The notes below the pieces were generated by a model. That model saw only the letters and a list, made by a program, of their open reading frames with translations. It was not told the origin of the DNA and did no database searches. From Pseudomonas taetrolens (GTDB taxonomy: Bacteria; Pseudomonadota; Gammaproteobacteria; Pseudomonadales; Pseudomonadaceae), in NCBI RefSeq assembly GCF_900475285.1, contig NZ_LS483370.1, positions 2,742,001-2,806,000 on the forward strand: a DNA stretch of 64,000 bases, given 5' to 3'. A program made the translations under genes and the position numbers. Below are positions 44,924 to 55,958 of this stretch, piece by piece; positions within the stretch are counted from its first letter, which is position 1; each line of letters starts with the position of its first letter.

Positions 44924-45798
44924 GTGAGCCAGCCCATCAAGCAACGCCTCGAGAGCAGTCTGTCAACCGCCGCCCCTTCGGGCCGGGCGATTGCCAGCTA
45001 CATGCTGGCCAATCTCTACGAACTGCCCTTTCAGACCGCCGCCGACATCGCCAGCAAGCTGGGGGTCAGCGAATCCAGCGTCGGGCGTTTTTGTCGCGCA
45101 TTGGGCTACAGCCATTTCAAGGACCTGAAAAACGACCTCAAGGAAGACCTGGGTGATGGCCCGTGGCTGGTCGGTGATCGCCTGCAGGAATTTCGCCAGC
45201 AGTCGAGCCAGAGCCCGCAAGGCCTGCCGCGCAGTTTTGAGCTGGAAGTCGGGGCGCTGGTCAAGGTCTATGAATACAGCCTGACCCCTGAATGGCAAAC
45301 GGTCAGCCAGCGTCTGGCCACCCGGCGCAAGGTGTTTGTGGCCGGCTTTCAAACCGAGCGCGGGATCGCCGCCTCAATGGTGCATTTACTGCAATACCTG
45401 CGCGACGGCGTGCACTTGGTCGATGGCTCGGCCGGGCATTACGCCGACGTACTGCTGTGCCCGGCAGAAGACTGCGCGCTGGTGGTGTTCGAAGCGCGGC
45501 GCTATTCACGCCATGCTCAGCACTTATGCCGCAAGGCGCGCGAAGCCGGGATCCCGGTCACGCTGATTACCGATACGTTTTGCGACTGGGCAGACTCGGT
45601 CGCCGATGAAGTCTTCCGAGTGCCCACCGAATTCAATCTGTTCTGGGAATCCACGGCAGCCATGCTGTCGCTGGTGCATCTGCTGATCAACGAAGTGTCA
45701 AACAACTGGGACCGGACGTGGAAAAACGTCTTGAGGCAACCGCGGCCTTACACAATGAGTTCGTGGGCTACACATCCTCACCCGGATCAAAACAATAA
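44924..45798 (+). CDS. RpiR-family (HTH-SIS) regulator of D-lysine use, with C-terminal frameshift
   Basis: GTG start. HTH_6 domain ~1-77 ('TAADIASKLGVSESSVGRFC'), SIS domain ~115-260 ('FVAGFQTERGIAASMVHLL', 'DCALVVFEARRYSRHAQHLC'). The given frame has no stop and runs on into the binding-protein gene, giving a 547-residue fusion. In another frame, bases 45710-45798 encode a sensible tail ('GPDVEKRLEATAALHNEFVG') ending in TAA 14 bases before the next start. Adding one base (most simply a C in 'AACAACTGGG', ~45703-45710) restores a 291-residue protein of normal length. So a one-base deletion, real or a sequencing error, is indicated; the HTH and SIS domains are untouched. Confidence 0.8.
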
Positions 45799-45811
45799 AA
45801 CGAGGTGCCAG

Positions 45812-46567
45812 ATGAAAAACGTCATTCGCTTTGCCAGTGCCTGTGCCATGGTTGTTGCCGTCGCGTCCAATGCGCACGCAGACACGCTGACAATCGCCAC
45901 GGAAGGCGCTTACCCTCCGTTCAACACCATTAACTCAGACGGTACGGTGTCCGGATTTGACGTGGATATCACCAAGGCCTTGTGCGAACGCATGAATGCC
46001 CAGTGCACGATCGTGGCGCAGGATTGGGACGGCATCATTCCCGGGCTGATGGCGAAAAAGTACGACGCTATCGTGGCCTCGATGATTGTGACCGATGAGC
46101 GCAAAAAGAAAATCGCGTTTACCAATCATTACTACCGCACACCGCTGTCAATCGCCGTGCCCAAGGATTCGGACATCACCGATGCCCAGACCAACTTCAA
46201 GGGCCGAACCATCGGCGCCCAGGGCGCAGCCACCCAAGGCATCTACGCCGAAGATCACTACGAAAAGGCCGGCGCCAAGTTAAACCTCTACCCGACACTG
46301 GACGAAGCCAACAGCGAGTTGAAATCAGGTCGGGTCGATGCAGTGATTGCCGACAAGTTTCCGTTGCTGGAGTGGATCAACAAGTCCAGCGATGACTGCT
46401 GCAAGATCATCGGAGATGTCGACGGCACCATGGCGGACGCCTCGATTGCCGTGCGCCAGGAAGACAACGCGCTGCGCGAACGCTTTAACAAGGCGCTCGA
46501 CGAAATCGTCGCCGATGGCACCTATAAAAAGATCTCCAGCCAGTACTTTGACTTCGATATTTATTAA
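45812..46567 (+). CDS. Amino-acid ABC transporter substrate-binding protein (basic amino acid type)
   Basis: 251 residues from ATG 45812 (GAGG ten bases upstream). Signal peptide 'FASACAMVVAVASNAHA', then an SBP_bac_3 domain: 'TLTIATEGAYPPFN', 'SGFDVDITKALCERM', 'WDGIIPGLMAKKYDAIVASM', 'SGRVDAVIADKFPLLEW'. Related to lysine/arginine/ornithine/histidine-binding proteins. Its frame is open into the upstream regulator because of the frameshift described there, but the signal peptide shows it is a separate protein. Likely binds D-lysine (inference from the cluster). Confidence 0.9.
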   Translation: MKNVIRFASACAMVVAVASNAHADTLTIATEGAYPPFNTINSDGTVSGFDVDITKALCERMNAQCTIVAQDWDGIIPGLMAKKYDAIVASMIVTDERKKKIAFTNHYYRTPLSIAVPKDSDITDAQTNFKGRTIGAQGAATQGIYAEDHYEKAGAKLNLYPTLDEANSELKSGRVDAVIADKFPLLEWINKSSDDCCKIIGDVDGTMADASIAVRQEDNALRERFNKALDEIVADGTYKKISSQYFDFDIY

Positions 46568-46573
46568 GTCGCC

Positions 46574-46596
46574 CGCCCTCGGCCAAGGCTGAGGGC
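46574..46596 (+). terminator. Hairpin between binding-protein and permease genes
   Basis: GCCCTCGG (46575-46582 region) can pair with CTGAGGGC (46589-46596) around a short loop, without a T-run. Such hairpins after binding-protein genes usually protect the upstream message or cut downstream expression. Confidence 0.45.
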
Positions 46597-46678
46597 CTCC
46601 CTGCCCAATTACCTTGCCCTGCGTACACGCCGTACGCAGCGGTTGAATGTCGGCCCAATTCTGCCCGGGGATTCGAGC

Positions 46679-47398
46679 ATGCTCGATCAACTCTCACTTC
46701 TCTCTTTCGCCAGTGGTGGCTGGGGTTCGGCGCTGCTCGCCGGGGCCTTGGTGACCATTGCCCTGGCGCTAAGCTGCCTGCCCATCGGTTTGCCCCTGGG
46801 GCTGCTGGTGGCCGTGGCGGCACGCTCGAAAAACCGCTGGGCGCGCGCCTGGGCCACCACGTTTTCCACGGTGTTTCGCGGCTTGCCCGAATTGCTCACA
46901 CTGCTGATTATTTACTACGGCTGCCAGATTGCTGCGCAAAAAGTCCTGGCCCTGATGGGCTACGACGTGCAGGTCACGATCAATACCTTTGTGGCCGCCA
47001 TGGTTGCGTTCAGCCTGGTATTCGCCGCATTTTCCAGCGAAATCTGGCTGGGGGCGTTCAAAACCATTCCCAAGGGCCAGTTCGAAGCGGCGTCTGCACT
47101 GGGTCTGTCCCGATTCACCACATTCCGCAAGGTGGTGCTGCCACAGCTGGCACGCATCGCTCTGCCCGGCCTGTCTAACAACTGGCTTTCGCTGCTCAAG
47201 GACACCTCTCTGGTGTCGACCATCTCGCTGGTGGACCTGATGCGCCAGACCAATCTGGCGGTCAGCGTGACCAAAGAACCGATGCTGTTCTACAGCGTCG
47301 CCTGCCTGGGCTATCTGTTTTTCTCGGCTATTTCCGGGCGGCTGTTCAGCTTCCTTGAACGCTACTTCAGCCGCCACCAACGGAGCGTGCGCCCATGA
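46679..47398 (+). CDS. Amino-acid ABC transporter permease (HisQ type)
   Basis: 239 residues from ATG 46679 (GGGG upstream); the frame is open to 46643. About five helices and the EAA loop 'ASALGLSRFTTFRKVVLPQL' at ~145-165, with 'RGLPELLTLLIIYYGCQIAA' as in HisQ/ArtQ. Overlaps the second permease by ATGA. Confidence 0.9.
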   Translation: MLDQLSLLSFASGGWGSALLAGALVTIALALSCLPIGLPLGLLVAVAARSKNRWARAWATTFSTVFRGLPELLTLLIIYYGCQIAAQKVLALMGYDVQVTINTFVAAMVAFSLVFAAFSSEIWLGAFKTIPKGQFEAASALGLSRFTTFRKVVLPQLARIALPGLSNNWLSLLKDTSLVSTISLVDLMRQTNLAVSVTKEPMLFYSVACLGYLFFSAISGRLFSFLERYFSRHQRSVRP

Positions 47399-48105
47399 GC
47401 CTGACTGACCTGCAAAACATGTTTCTCAGCCCTGACCTGCTGGAACGCTATGGCCCGCGCTTTATCGACGGGCTGTTGGTGACCGGCAAGCTGGTGGCGA
47501 TTTCGTTCACCCTGGGCGCATTGCTCGGCTTGCTGATTGCCCTCGGGCGCTTGTCCAGCAACCGTTTTTTGCGCAGCTTCACCGGCGCCTACGTCTACTT
47601 CTTCCGCGGCTCGCCGCTGCTGGCGCAATTGTTCCTGCTGTATTACGGCCTGGGCTCGTTCAAAGGCTTTTGGCAAGACGTCGGCTTGTGGTGGTTTTTC
47701 CGCGATGCCTGGTTCTGCACCCTGCTCGCCTTCACCTTGAACACCGCGGCTTATCAAGCCGAAATTCTGCGCGGCAGCATCCTGTCGGTGGCCCAGGGCC
47801 AACGCGAAGCCTGCAAGGCGCTGAACCTGTCGCGCTGGACCACATTCCGCAAAATCATCCTGCCGCAATCACTGCTGGTGGCCATCGGCCCGTTGGGCAA
47901 TGAATTGATCCTGATGATCAAGGCCAGCGCCATCGCCTCGCTGGTGACCATCTACGATTTGATGGGCGTCACCAAAATGGCCTTTTCCCGCAGCTTCGAC
48001 TTCCAGGTCTACCTGTGGGCCGCCGTGCTGTACCTGTTAATCGTGGAAGTGGTGCGCCGCAGCCTGAAGCTGATCGAAGGCCGCCTCGGACGTCACGTGC
48101 AGTAA
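47395..48105 (+). CDS. Amino-acid ABC transporter permease (HisM type)
   Basis: 236 residues; 'YFFRGSPLLAQLFLLYYGLG' and EAA loop 'CKALNLSRWTTFRKIILPQS', typical HisM/ArtM. Forms a heterodimer with the preceding permease. Confidence 0.9.
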   Translation: MSLTDLQNMFLSPDLLERYGPRFIDGLLVTGKLVAISFTLGALLGLLIALGRLSSNRFLRSFTGAYVYFFRGSPLLAQLFLLYYGLGSFKGFWQDVGLWWFFRDAWFCTLLAFTLNTAAYQAEILRGSILSVAQGQREACKALNLSRWTTFRKIILPQSLLVAIGPLGNELILMIKASAIASLVTIYDLMGVTKMAFSRSFDFQVYLWAAVLYLLIVEVVRRSLKLIEGRLGRHVQ

Positions 48106-48154
48106 GCCCATTATTCGGGCTGCAAACACGGCCCTCTGCGTTAAGGATTTGTTT

Positions 48155-49396
48155 ATGCATTGCGACACTATCGTTCTGGGGGCCGGCATCGTCGGCGTCA
48201 GTACCGCGCTGCAACTCCAGGCCCGAGGCCGCAACGTGGTGCTGATCGACCGCGCCCAACCCGGTACAGGAACCAGCCATGGCAACGCCGGGCTGATCGA
48301 GCGCGCCAGTGTTATTCCCTACTCGTTCCCCCGGGAAATCGCCCGGCTGCTGCGCTATGGCCTCAATCAACAATCCGATGTGCGCTACAGCCTCAAGCAC
48401 CTGCCCAAGGCCGGCCGGTGGCTGATGCACTACTGGCGCGAGTCCGGCCCCTCAGGGCTGGCCAAAGCCACGCAAGCGATGCTGCCCCTGATTGAAAAGT
48501 GCGTCAGCGAACATGACCTGCTGTCCGAGCCAGCCGGCATGGGCGGCCTGATTCAAGACAGCGGCTGGATCGAGGTGTACCGCACCCTGGCCGACTTCGA
48601 CAAAGCCCAGCGCGATGCCGCCGCCCTGGCTGAGTACAAGCTCAACTACCGGGTGCTGGATCAGCAGCAAGTCCACGCACTGGAGCCGGGCCTGCACTCC
48701 GATGTCATCGGCGGCATTCACTGGCTCGACCCCAAGACCGTCAGCGATCCCGGCGGCCTGACCCGCGGCTACGCCGAACTGTTTATCAAGCGTGGCGGCC
48801 ACTTCGTGATCGGTGATGCCACTCGCCTGCGCTCAACGGCCGGCCAGTGGCAGGTCGAAAGCCAGAAAGGCCTGATCGTGGCCAATGAAGCGGTGATCGC
48901 ACTCGGCCCACAGGCCCGTGAGATTTTCGAGCCGTTGGGGTACCCGATTCCCCTGGCAATCAAGCGCGGCTACCACATGCATTACGCCGCACGGGATGGC
49001 CAGACCATGCAGCATCCTATTCTCGACTCGGTGGGCGGCTACGTCCTGGCCCCGATGGTGGGCGGCATTCGCCTGACCACCGGTATCGAATTTGCTGACA
49101 GCGATGACCCGATCAACGAAATCCAGCTGCGTCGCTGCGAAGCCCATGCCCAACGCCTGTACCCCCTGGGCAAACGCGTGGATGCCGAACCGTGGCTCGG
49201 TCGTCGTCCTTGCCTGCCGGACATGTGCCCGGTGATCGGCCCGGCCAGTCGCCACAAGGGCTTGTGGTTCAACTTTGGCCACGCTCATCACGGCCTGACG
49301 CTGGGTCCGGTCAGCGGGCGCCTGCTGGCCGAGATGATGACCGGCGAAACACCTTTCACCGACCCGACTCCCTACAGCGCCGAGCGCTTTAACTGA
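48155..49396 (+). CDS. amaD: FAD-dependent D-amino-acid dehydrogenase, AmaD-like
   Basis: 413 residues from ATG 48155 (AAGGA seven bases upstream; a TTG two codons earlier is less likely). DAO-fold oxidoreductase: FAD motif '[17 protein letters not shown]' at the N-terminus, '[11 protein letters not shown]', '[20 protein letters not shown]' and '[20 protein letters not shown]'. DadA-like enzymes oxidise D-amino acids to 2-oxo acids. Between transporter genes and linked to dpkA it corresponds to AmaD of P. putida, which converts D-lysine toward delta1-piperideine-2-carboxylate. Confidence 0.85.
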   Translation: MHCDTIVLGAGIVGVSTALQLQARGRNVVLIDRAQPGTGTSHGNAGLIERASVIPYSFPREIARLLRYGLNQQSDVRYSLKHLPKAGRWLMHYWRESGPSGLAKATQAMLPLIEKCVSEHDLLSEPAGMGGLIQDSGWIEVYRTLADFDKAQRDAAALAEYKLNYRVLDQQQVHALEPGLHSDVIGGIHWLDPKTVSDPGGLTRGYAELFIKRGGHFVIGDATRLRSTAGQWQVESQKGLIVANEAVIALGPQAREIFEPLGYPIPLAIKRGYHMHYAARDGQTMQHPILDSVGGYVLAPMVGGIRLTTGIEFADSDDPINEIQLRRCEAHAQRLYPLGKRVDAEPWLGRRPCLPDMCPVIGPASRHKGLWFNFGHAHHGLTLGPVSGRLLAEMMTGETPFTDPTPYSAERFN

Positions 49397-49412
49397 TCAT
49401 TGGAGACACACT

Positions 49413-50201
49413 ATGCACGCTCAAACTGCCCAGGTTCACAGCCATGTGTCGCCAGTCACTGACACTCGCAAGGTGGTGGTGGATATCGCCGGTCTGAACA
49501 AGTACTACAGCGCTTTTCACGTTCTAAAGGGCATCGACCTCAAAGTACGCGAAGGTGAACGCATCGTTCTGTGCGGGCCGTCCGGCTCAGGCAAGTCGAC
49601 CCTGATCCGCTGTATCAATCGCCTGGAAATTGCCGAAAAAGGCAGCATCCTGATCAACAACACCGACCTGTCGCAGACCACCCGCGAAGCGGCCAAGGTG
49701 CGCAGCGAAATCGGCATGGTGTTTCAGCATTTCAACCTGTTCCCCCACATGAGCGTGCTCGACAACTGCATTCTGGCGCCGATGTCGGTACGGGGTTTGT
49801 CGCGTAAAAAGGCCATCGAGCTGGCGCAGCACTTCTTGAACAAGGTCGGCATCGCCAGCCAGGCCGACAAATACCCGAGCCAGCTCTCCGGCGGCCAGCA
49901 GCAGCGCGTGGCCATTGCCCGGGCCTTGTGCATGGAGCCGAAAATCATGCTGTTCGATGAGCCCACTTCGGCGCTTGACCCGGAAATGGTCAGCGAAGTG
50001 CTGGACGTGATGGTCAACCTGGCAGGCAGCGGCATGACCATGCTCTGCGTCACCCACGAAATGGGTTTTGCCCGACAAGTGGCGGAGCGCGTGCTGTTTC
50101 TGGATGGCGGCATGATCATCGAAGACTCACCGCCGAACGACTTCTTCAATGCGCCGAAAAGCCCGCGGGCCAAGGCATTCCTTGCGCAGATCGTGCATTG
50201 A
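49413..50201 (+). CDS. Amino-acid ABC transporter ATPase (HisP/GlnQ type)
   Basis: 262 residues; Walker A 'GPSGSGKST', Q-loop '[17 protein letters not shown]', signature '[15 protein letters not shown]', Walker B '[16 protein letters not shown]'. GGAG lies ten bases upstream of the ATG. Energises uptake by the two permeases encoded upstream; amaD is placed between them and this gene. Confidence 0.95.
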   Translation: MHAQTAQVHSHVSPVTDTRKVVVDIAGLNKYYSAFHVLKGIDLKVREGERIVLCGPSGSGKSTLIRCINRLEIAEKGSILINNTDLSQTTREAAKVRSEIGMVFQHFNLFPHMSVLDNCILAPMSVRGLSRKKAIELAQHFLNKVGIASQADKYPSQLSGGQQQRVAIARALCMEPKIMLFDEPTSALDPEMVSEVLDVMVNLAGSGMTMLCVTHEMGFARQVAERVLFLDGGMIIEDSPPNDFFNAPKSPRAKAFLAQIVH

Positions 50202-50249
50202 GAACCCGGTAGGCGCGTACCTGCTCGCGCCTACCGTTCAACAGGGCTG

Positions 50250-52310
<2,061 letters not shown>

Positions 52311-52498
52311 TCACGGAACGCGGGATGCTCTGCGGCTCCCGTCGTTGGATGTCAGGCACAGTAAAGGCTCATCCCCCCCCACTCAATGACCCAAAATTAC
52401 AAATTATTAACCCAAATGCGCAGCCCCCCTTGGCAAGCAGGCATGGGCCACCTACCCTAGAGGCCGAATCCTGAATACGGCTGCCTGCTCTATTTCCC

Positions 52499-53629
52499 AT
52501 GCGTAAACTCATTGGCTGCACCTTACTGACCGCCCTTGTCGCCGCTGCCGGTGCTTACGGGTACTGGACCACTCAACGTGATGTCGGCCATTACCTGTCG
52601 GATTTACGTGTCAATCTGGCCATCAATGATGGGGCTGACAATCAGCGGGGCAATCTGCTCGGTATCGAGCCCGACTTGTCACCGCGCGACTTTCAAAGCC
52701 TGGCCCTGGTGCACCTGAAACTCGCCGCCTACCTTAATGCTGCCCGCGACGCCGGGTTGCTCAATGACAAAACCATCGTGGTATTGCCTGAGCACATCGG
52801 CACCTGGCTGATGTTCAAGGGCGAAAAGAATGAGCTGTACCAGGCTGCCAACCTGAACGAAGCCATGCGCTGGCTGGCGCTGAGCAACCCGCTGGATTTT
52901 GCTGGCGCATGGTTGCGGGCTGATGGCGAAAGCCGGGTCAATGATGCGCACCTGCGCATGAAAGCCGACAGCATGGCTGCCGATTACCAGACGCTGTTTG
53001 GCGGCCTGGCCAAGGAATTTGGCGTGACCATGGTGGCCGGGAGCATTGCGTTGCCGGCACCACGGATCGAGCACGGCAAGCTACTCCCCGGCTCGGGTCC
53101 GCTGTACAACAGCAGCATCGTGTTTGGCCGCGACGGTGCACCGCTCGGCAAGCCGCAACGCCAGCTGTTGCCAACGTACGAAGAACAAAGCTACATCATG
53201 CCCAGCCCGGATCATCAGCTGAGTGTCATCGACACCCCCGCCGGCCGATTGGGCATCCTGGTGGGCAGCGACAGCTGGTACCCCGAAAACTACCGGTCCC
53301 TGAATGAACAAGGGGCACAATTGATCGCCGTACCGGCGTTCATTGTGGGCAAGAACACGTGGGAAAATCCCTGGGGCGGCTACAAAAGCGTCTCCACGCC
53401 CAGCGAAATCAGCCTGCGCCCCGGAGAGGTCAGCGAAGGCGCAGCCTGGCACCGCCTGACCCTGATCAGCAGCCTGCCCACCAGCTCGGCCGAAGCCGGT
53501 GTCACGGTGTTCCTGCGGGGCAAGTTCTGGGACAAACACAGTGCCGGCCAAGGCTTTATCAGTCGTAATGGCCAGACCAGCCCGGACATGCCGGCGACCG
53601 GTGCCCGACTGCTGAACCTCTGGCTGTAA
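52499..53629 (+). CDS. Carbon-nitrogen hydrolase (nitrilase)-fold protein lacking the catalytic cysteine
   Basis: 376 residues with an N-terminal signal or membrane segment ('LIGCTLLTALVAAAGAYGYW'). Nitrilase-fold landmarks: 'IVVLPEHIGTWL' (Glu near residue 100), 'LPTYEEQSY' and 'PAGRLGILVGSDSWYPENYR' where family members have 'ICYDxxFPE'. Here the nucleophile Cys is replaced (G-S-D), so classical amidase activity is doubtful, unless the adjacent Ser serves. Four bases upstream of an AraC-type regulator, probably in one operon. Function unknown. Confidence 0.75.
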   Translation: MRKLIGCTLLTALVAAAGAYGYWTTQRDVGHYLSDLRVNLAINDGADNQRGNLLGIEPDLSPRDFQSLALVHLKLAAYLNAARDAGLLNDKTIVVLPEHIGTWLMFKGEKNELYQAANLNEAMRWLALSNPLDFAGAWLRADGESRVNDAHLRMKADSMAADYQTLFGGLAKEFGVTMVAGSIALPAPRIEHGKLLPGSGPLYNSSIVFGRDGAPLGKPQRQLLPTYEEQSYIMPSPDHQLSVIDTPAGRLGILVGSDSWYPENYRSLNEQGAQLIAVPAFIVGKNTWENPWGGYKSVSTPSEISLRPGEVSEGAAWHRLTLISSLPTSSAEAGVTVFLRGKFWDKHSAGQGFISRNGQTSPDMPATGARLLNLWL

Positions 53630-53633
53630 GGCG

Positions 53634-54674
53634 ATGAAACCGCTGCCGATGCGCCTGGGGGACCTGTCGGTGGGGTTTGTGCAAACCCTCGCGGACGCGG
53701 TGATCAGCTGCGGTCAGGATCCCCGGCCGCTGCTCGAACAGTTCGGCCTTGATCCTGCCCGTCTCGCCCAGCCACTGGCACGGTTGTCGATCCCGCGTTA
53801 CATGCGCCTGGGTCATGCAGCCATTGCATTGACCGGTAACCCGGCCCTGGGTTTGTGCATGGGCCGTCTCAGTCGCCTGAGCCAGCTCGGACTCGCCGGT
53901 GTCACCGCCGCCCAGGCCCCGACCGTACGAGAAGCAGCCCGCACCCTGATTCGCTTCGAGCCCCTGTATGGTTCCAATTATCGCGGCCAGTCGAGCCTGC
54001 ACGAGGACGCCCGGGGCGCGTGGCTGCGCTTCTATTCCATCAGCCCGTACAACGCCTATAACCGCTTTGTGGTGGACTCGATCATTGCCGGATGGCTGCA
54101 GCAGCTGTCATCCGTCGCAGACCAACCCCTGAGCTGCGAACAGATCGACATTGAATTCAGCGAACCTGACTATGCCGGGCATTACGCCTCGCTGTGCCAG
54201 GTACCGGTGCACTTTCGCGCCGACACCAATCAACTGCGCCTGAACCATGCCACCCTCGACCTGCGCAATCCCCAGCACTGCCCGAGCACCTGGGCCTACC
54301 TGCTGCAATTGTGCGAGCGTGAACTGGAGCAATTGACCCGCACCCGCAGCCTGCGCGAGCGCATCACTCAATTGCTGGGACCTTTGCTCAATGGCGGTCG
54401 GGAGCCCGACCTGGAAGAAGTGGCGGCACGTCTGAAGCTGCCGACCTGGACGCTGCGGCGCAAGCTCAGCGAAGAAGGCACTCAATTTCGCGCCATTCTC
54501 AACGACACGCGCCGCGACCTGGCCATGACCTATATCCGTGACACGGAGCTGGCCTTTGGCGAAATTGCCTATCTGTTGGGGTTTGCCTCAGCCGAGGCGT
54601 TTCAACGGGCATTCAAACGCTGGAACGCCGAAACTCCGGGAGAGTTCCGACGTCGCCAGCGTCATTCGGCGTGA
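53634..54674 (+). CDS. AraC-family regulator (Arabinose_bd N-terminus)
   Basis: 346 residues; N-terminal ligand domain ~20-200 ('LGHAAIALTGNPALGLCMGR') and C-terminal HTH_18 at ~245-340 ('VAARLKLPTWTLRRKLSEEG', 'IAYLLGFASAEAFQRAFKRW'). Same architecture as the regulator at 42592-43626 but clearly different in sequence. Follows the nitrilase-like gene by four bases. Confidence 0.87.
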   Translation: MKPLPMRLGDLSVGFVQTLADAVISCGQDPRPLLEQFGLDPARLAQPLARLSIPRYMRLGHAAIALTGNPALGLCMGRLSRLSQLGLAGVTAAQAPTVREAARTLIRFEPLYGSNYRGQSSLHEDARGAWLRFYSISPYNAYNRFVVDSIIAGWLQQLSSVADQPLSCEQIDIEFSEPDYAGHYASLCQVPVHFRADTNQLRLNHATLDLRNPQHCPSTWAYLLQLCERELEQLTRTRSLRERITQLLGPLLNGGREPDLEEVAARLKLPTWTLRRKLSEEGTQFRAILNDTRRDLAMTYIRDTELAFGEIAYLLGFASAEAFQRAFKRWNAETPGEFRRRQRHSA

Positions 54675-54690
54675 ATGCAACGCCGCCGAG

Positions 54691-54777
54691 TCAAAGCTCG
54701 GTGGCGTCGTCAGCAGGTTCCAGCGGGTCCAGTTCAAATGCCTGATACTCGAGCAACTCTTCCTGATAGTCATCCAT
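54691..54777 (-). CDS. Small acidic protein, 28 codons
   Basis: Too short for usual gene calling. The minus strand reads ATG at 54777 with GAGGA about seven bases upstream and a stop at 54691. The product begins 'MDDYQEELLEYQAFELDP' and ends 'DDATEL': 28 residues with a net charge near -11 and no Lys or Arg. The good ribosome binding site and the non-random acidic composition support a real gene; I believe similar short acidic proteins exist in other pseudomonads (not checked). Function unknown. A GC hairpin (about 54681-54706) at its 3' end may terminate it and the convergent araC gene. Confidence 0.55.
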   Translation of the reverse strand: MDDYQEELLEYQAFELDPLEPADDATEL

Positions 54778-54927
54778 GGCTACATCCTCATCGTCTGGTG
54801 GTTTTGATCATTGTTCAATGACAGTGAGCGCCAGCATAAAGTGCCCGCATGAAGAAAAAATGACAGCTTCATCGGCCTCCGGTACTCACAGTAAAACGTA
54901 GCAGATCGCTTCGGATTTAGCGCACCT

Positions 54928-55797
54928 TTATTGCGCCGGCGCAGGCTCTGTGCTGGCGGGTGCAGAGGGCTGTACAGCTTCAGGCGCCGAGGCATCCGAC
55001 GCAGGTTGCGCAGCGGCCGGAGGCGCAGTGTCCGGCACAGGCTGAACCTCGATTGGAATGATGGGCTCTGCGGCTGCGGGTGGCACCACCGGCTGTGAGC
55101 CGGCAGGCTCGACTACTGCCTCGCTGGCAGGCACCGGAGCCGGTTCAGGTGCTGCCGGTACCGGTGCCAGCGTCCTGGGCGCAGGGGCCGCATCGACGTC
55201 AACGGGTGCAGGCTCAGGAACACCCAGGTCAGCCTTGGGCTTTTCAGGGATGTGGGCAGTCTTTTTCACTTCCTTGGGCAGGAAGACTTCTACCAGGGTG
55301 AAGTAACGCTCATAGAACTGCGGTGAGGACACGGTTTCGCTGGCGACTTTAACCATCGAATCATCGGAAGAACCGATCGGCATCGACACCGAACCCAATA
55401 CACCCACGCCAAGACTGGCCGAGTTATTCACTTTCTTCAGCGCATAACGGTCCTGAAGCGCATTGGCAAACATTGTTGAATGGTGTTCTGTCCCGCCGTC
55501 CACGGCACATACCACGTTGAAGCTGATTTCCAGATGGCTTTCACCAGTTTGCTGGAAGCTTTTGTGGCCGCTGATCATGGTCGGGTCATTACTGGTGATG
55601 ATGTAGCCCTGACTGAGCAAGGCACGGCGCGCAGCCTCGCACGAGGCCTTGTCGGTAACCGGGTAATTGCGCGAGAACGTACCAGAGTCATCGAAGTTTT
55701 CATGCTCGTAAATCGCGGTTTTCTGCGATGAGCAACCTGCGAGTCCCGTCAGCACTAGGGCGACAAGCGTGGTACGCAAGTGGAATGGCATAGACAT
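54928..55797 (-). CDS. Lipoprotein with Pro/Ala-rich tail (DUF2242-like)
   Basis: 289 residues. Signal peptide with lipobox 'LTGLAGCSSQ' (Cys ~22). Globular part ~25-190 ('KASCEAARRALLSQGYIITS', 'SLGVGVLGSVSMPIGSSDDS', 'FYERYFTLVEVFLP') resembles the DUF2242 lipoproteins of pseudomonads; the last ~95 residues are a low-complexity Pro/Ala/Glu/Val tail that may span the periplasm or cell wall. Role unknown. The region 54778-54927 upstream of its stop shows nothing else. Confidence 0.8.
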   Translation of the reverse strand: MSMPFHLRTTLVALVLTGLAGCSSQKTAIYEHENFDDSGTFSRNYPVTDKASCEAARRALLSQGYIITSNDPTMISGHKSFQQTGESHLEISFNVVCAVDGGTEHHSTMFANALQDRYALKKVNNSASLGVGVLGSVSMPIGSSDDSMVKVASETVSSPQFYERYFTLVEVFLPKEVKKTAHIPEKPKADLGVPEPAPVDVDAAPAPRTLAPVPAAPEPAPVPASEAVVEPAGSQPVVPPAAAEPIIPIEVQPVPDTAPPAAAQPASDASAPEAVQPSAPASTEPAPAQ

Positions 55798-55887
55798 TGA
55801 ACATCCTGAAGAGAACGGTGCGAGGCGTATTGTGCATCAGTTCGAGAGGCTCGCGCGCGGTTTGATTCCATACCGCTTACTGCCTAC

Positions 55888-55917
55888 GACGGCCGCACCG
55901 CCGGACGCGGCCTCGCT
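55888..55917 (-). repeat. Possible third copy of the GAGGCCGCG intergenic repeat
   Basis: Read on the minus strand it contains GCGAGGCCGCGTCC followed by GCGGTGCGGCCGTCGT, similar in plan to copies 1 and 2. Lies between the lipoprotein and emrB-like genes. Match is partial. Confidence 0.35.
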
Positions 55918-55958
55918 CCCCTCGATCACTGCTGCGCCCCACGCCTTTGGAACCGTGC

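Noticed and set aside
44924..46567. A single 547-residue regulator/binding-protein fusion
   Set aside because: A signal peptide with its own start and ribosome binding site lies in the middle, and a proper regulator C-terminus exists in another frame; better explained by a one-base deletion.
52373..52380. Run of eight C residues upstream of fadH as a phase-variation tract
   Set aside because: It lies outside any gene and not between promoter boxes that I can define; too little evidence.
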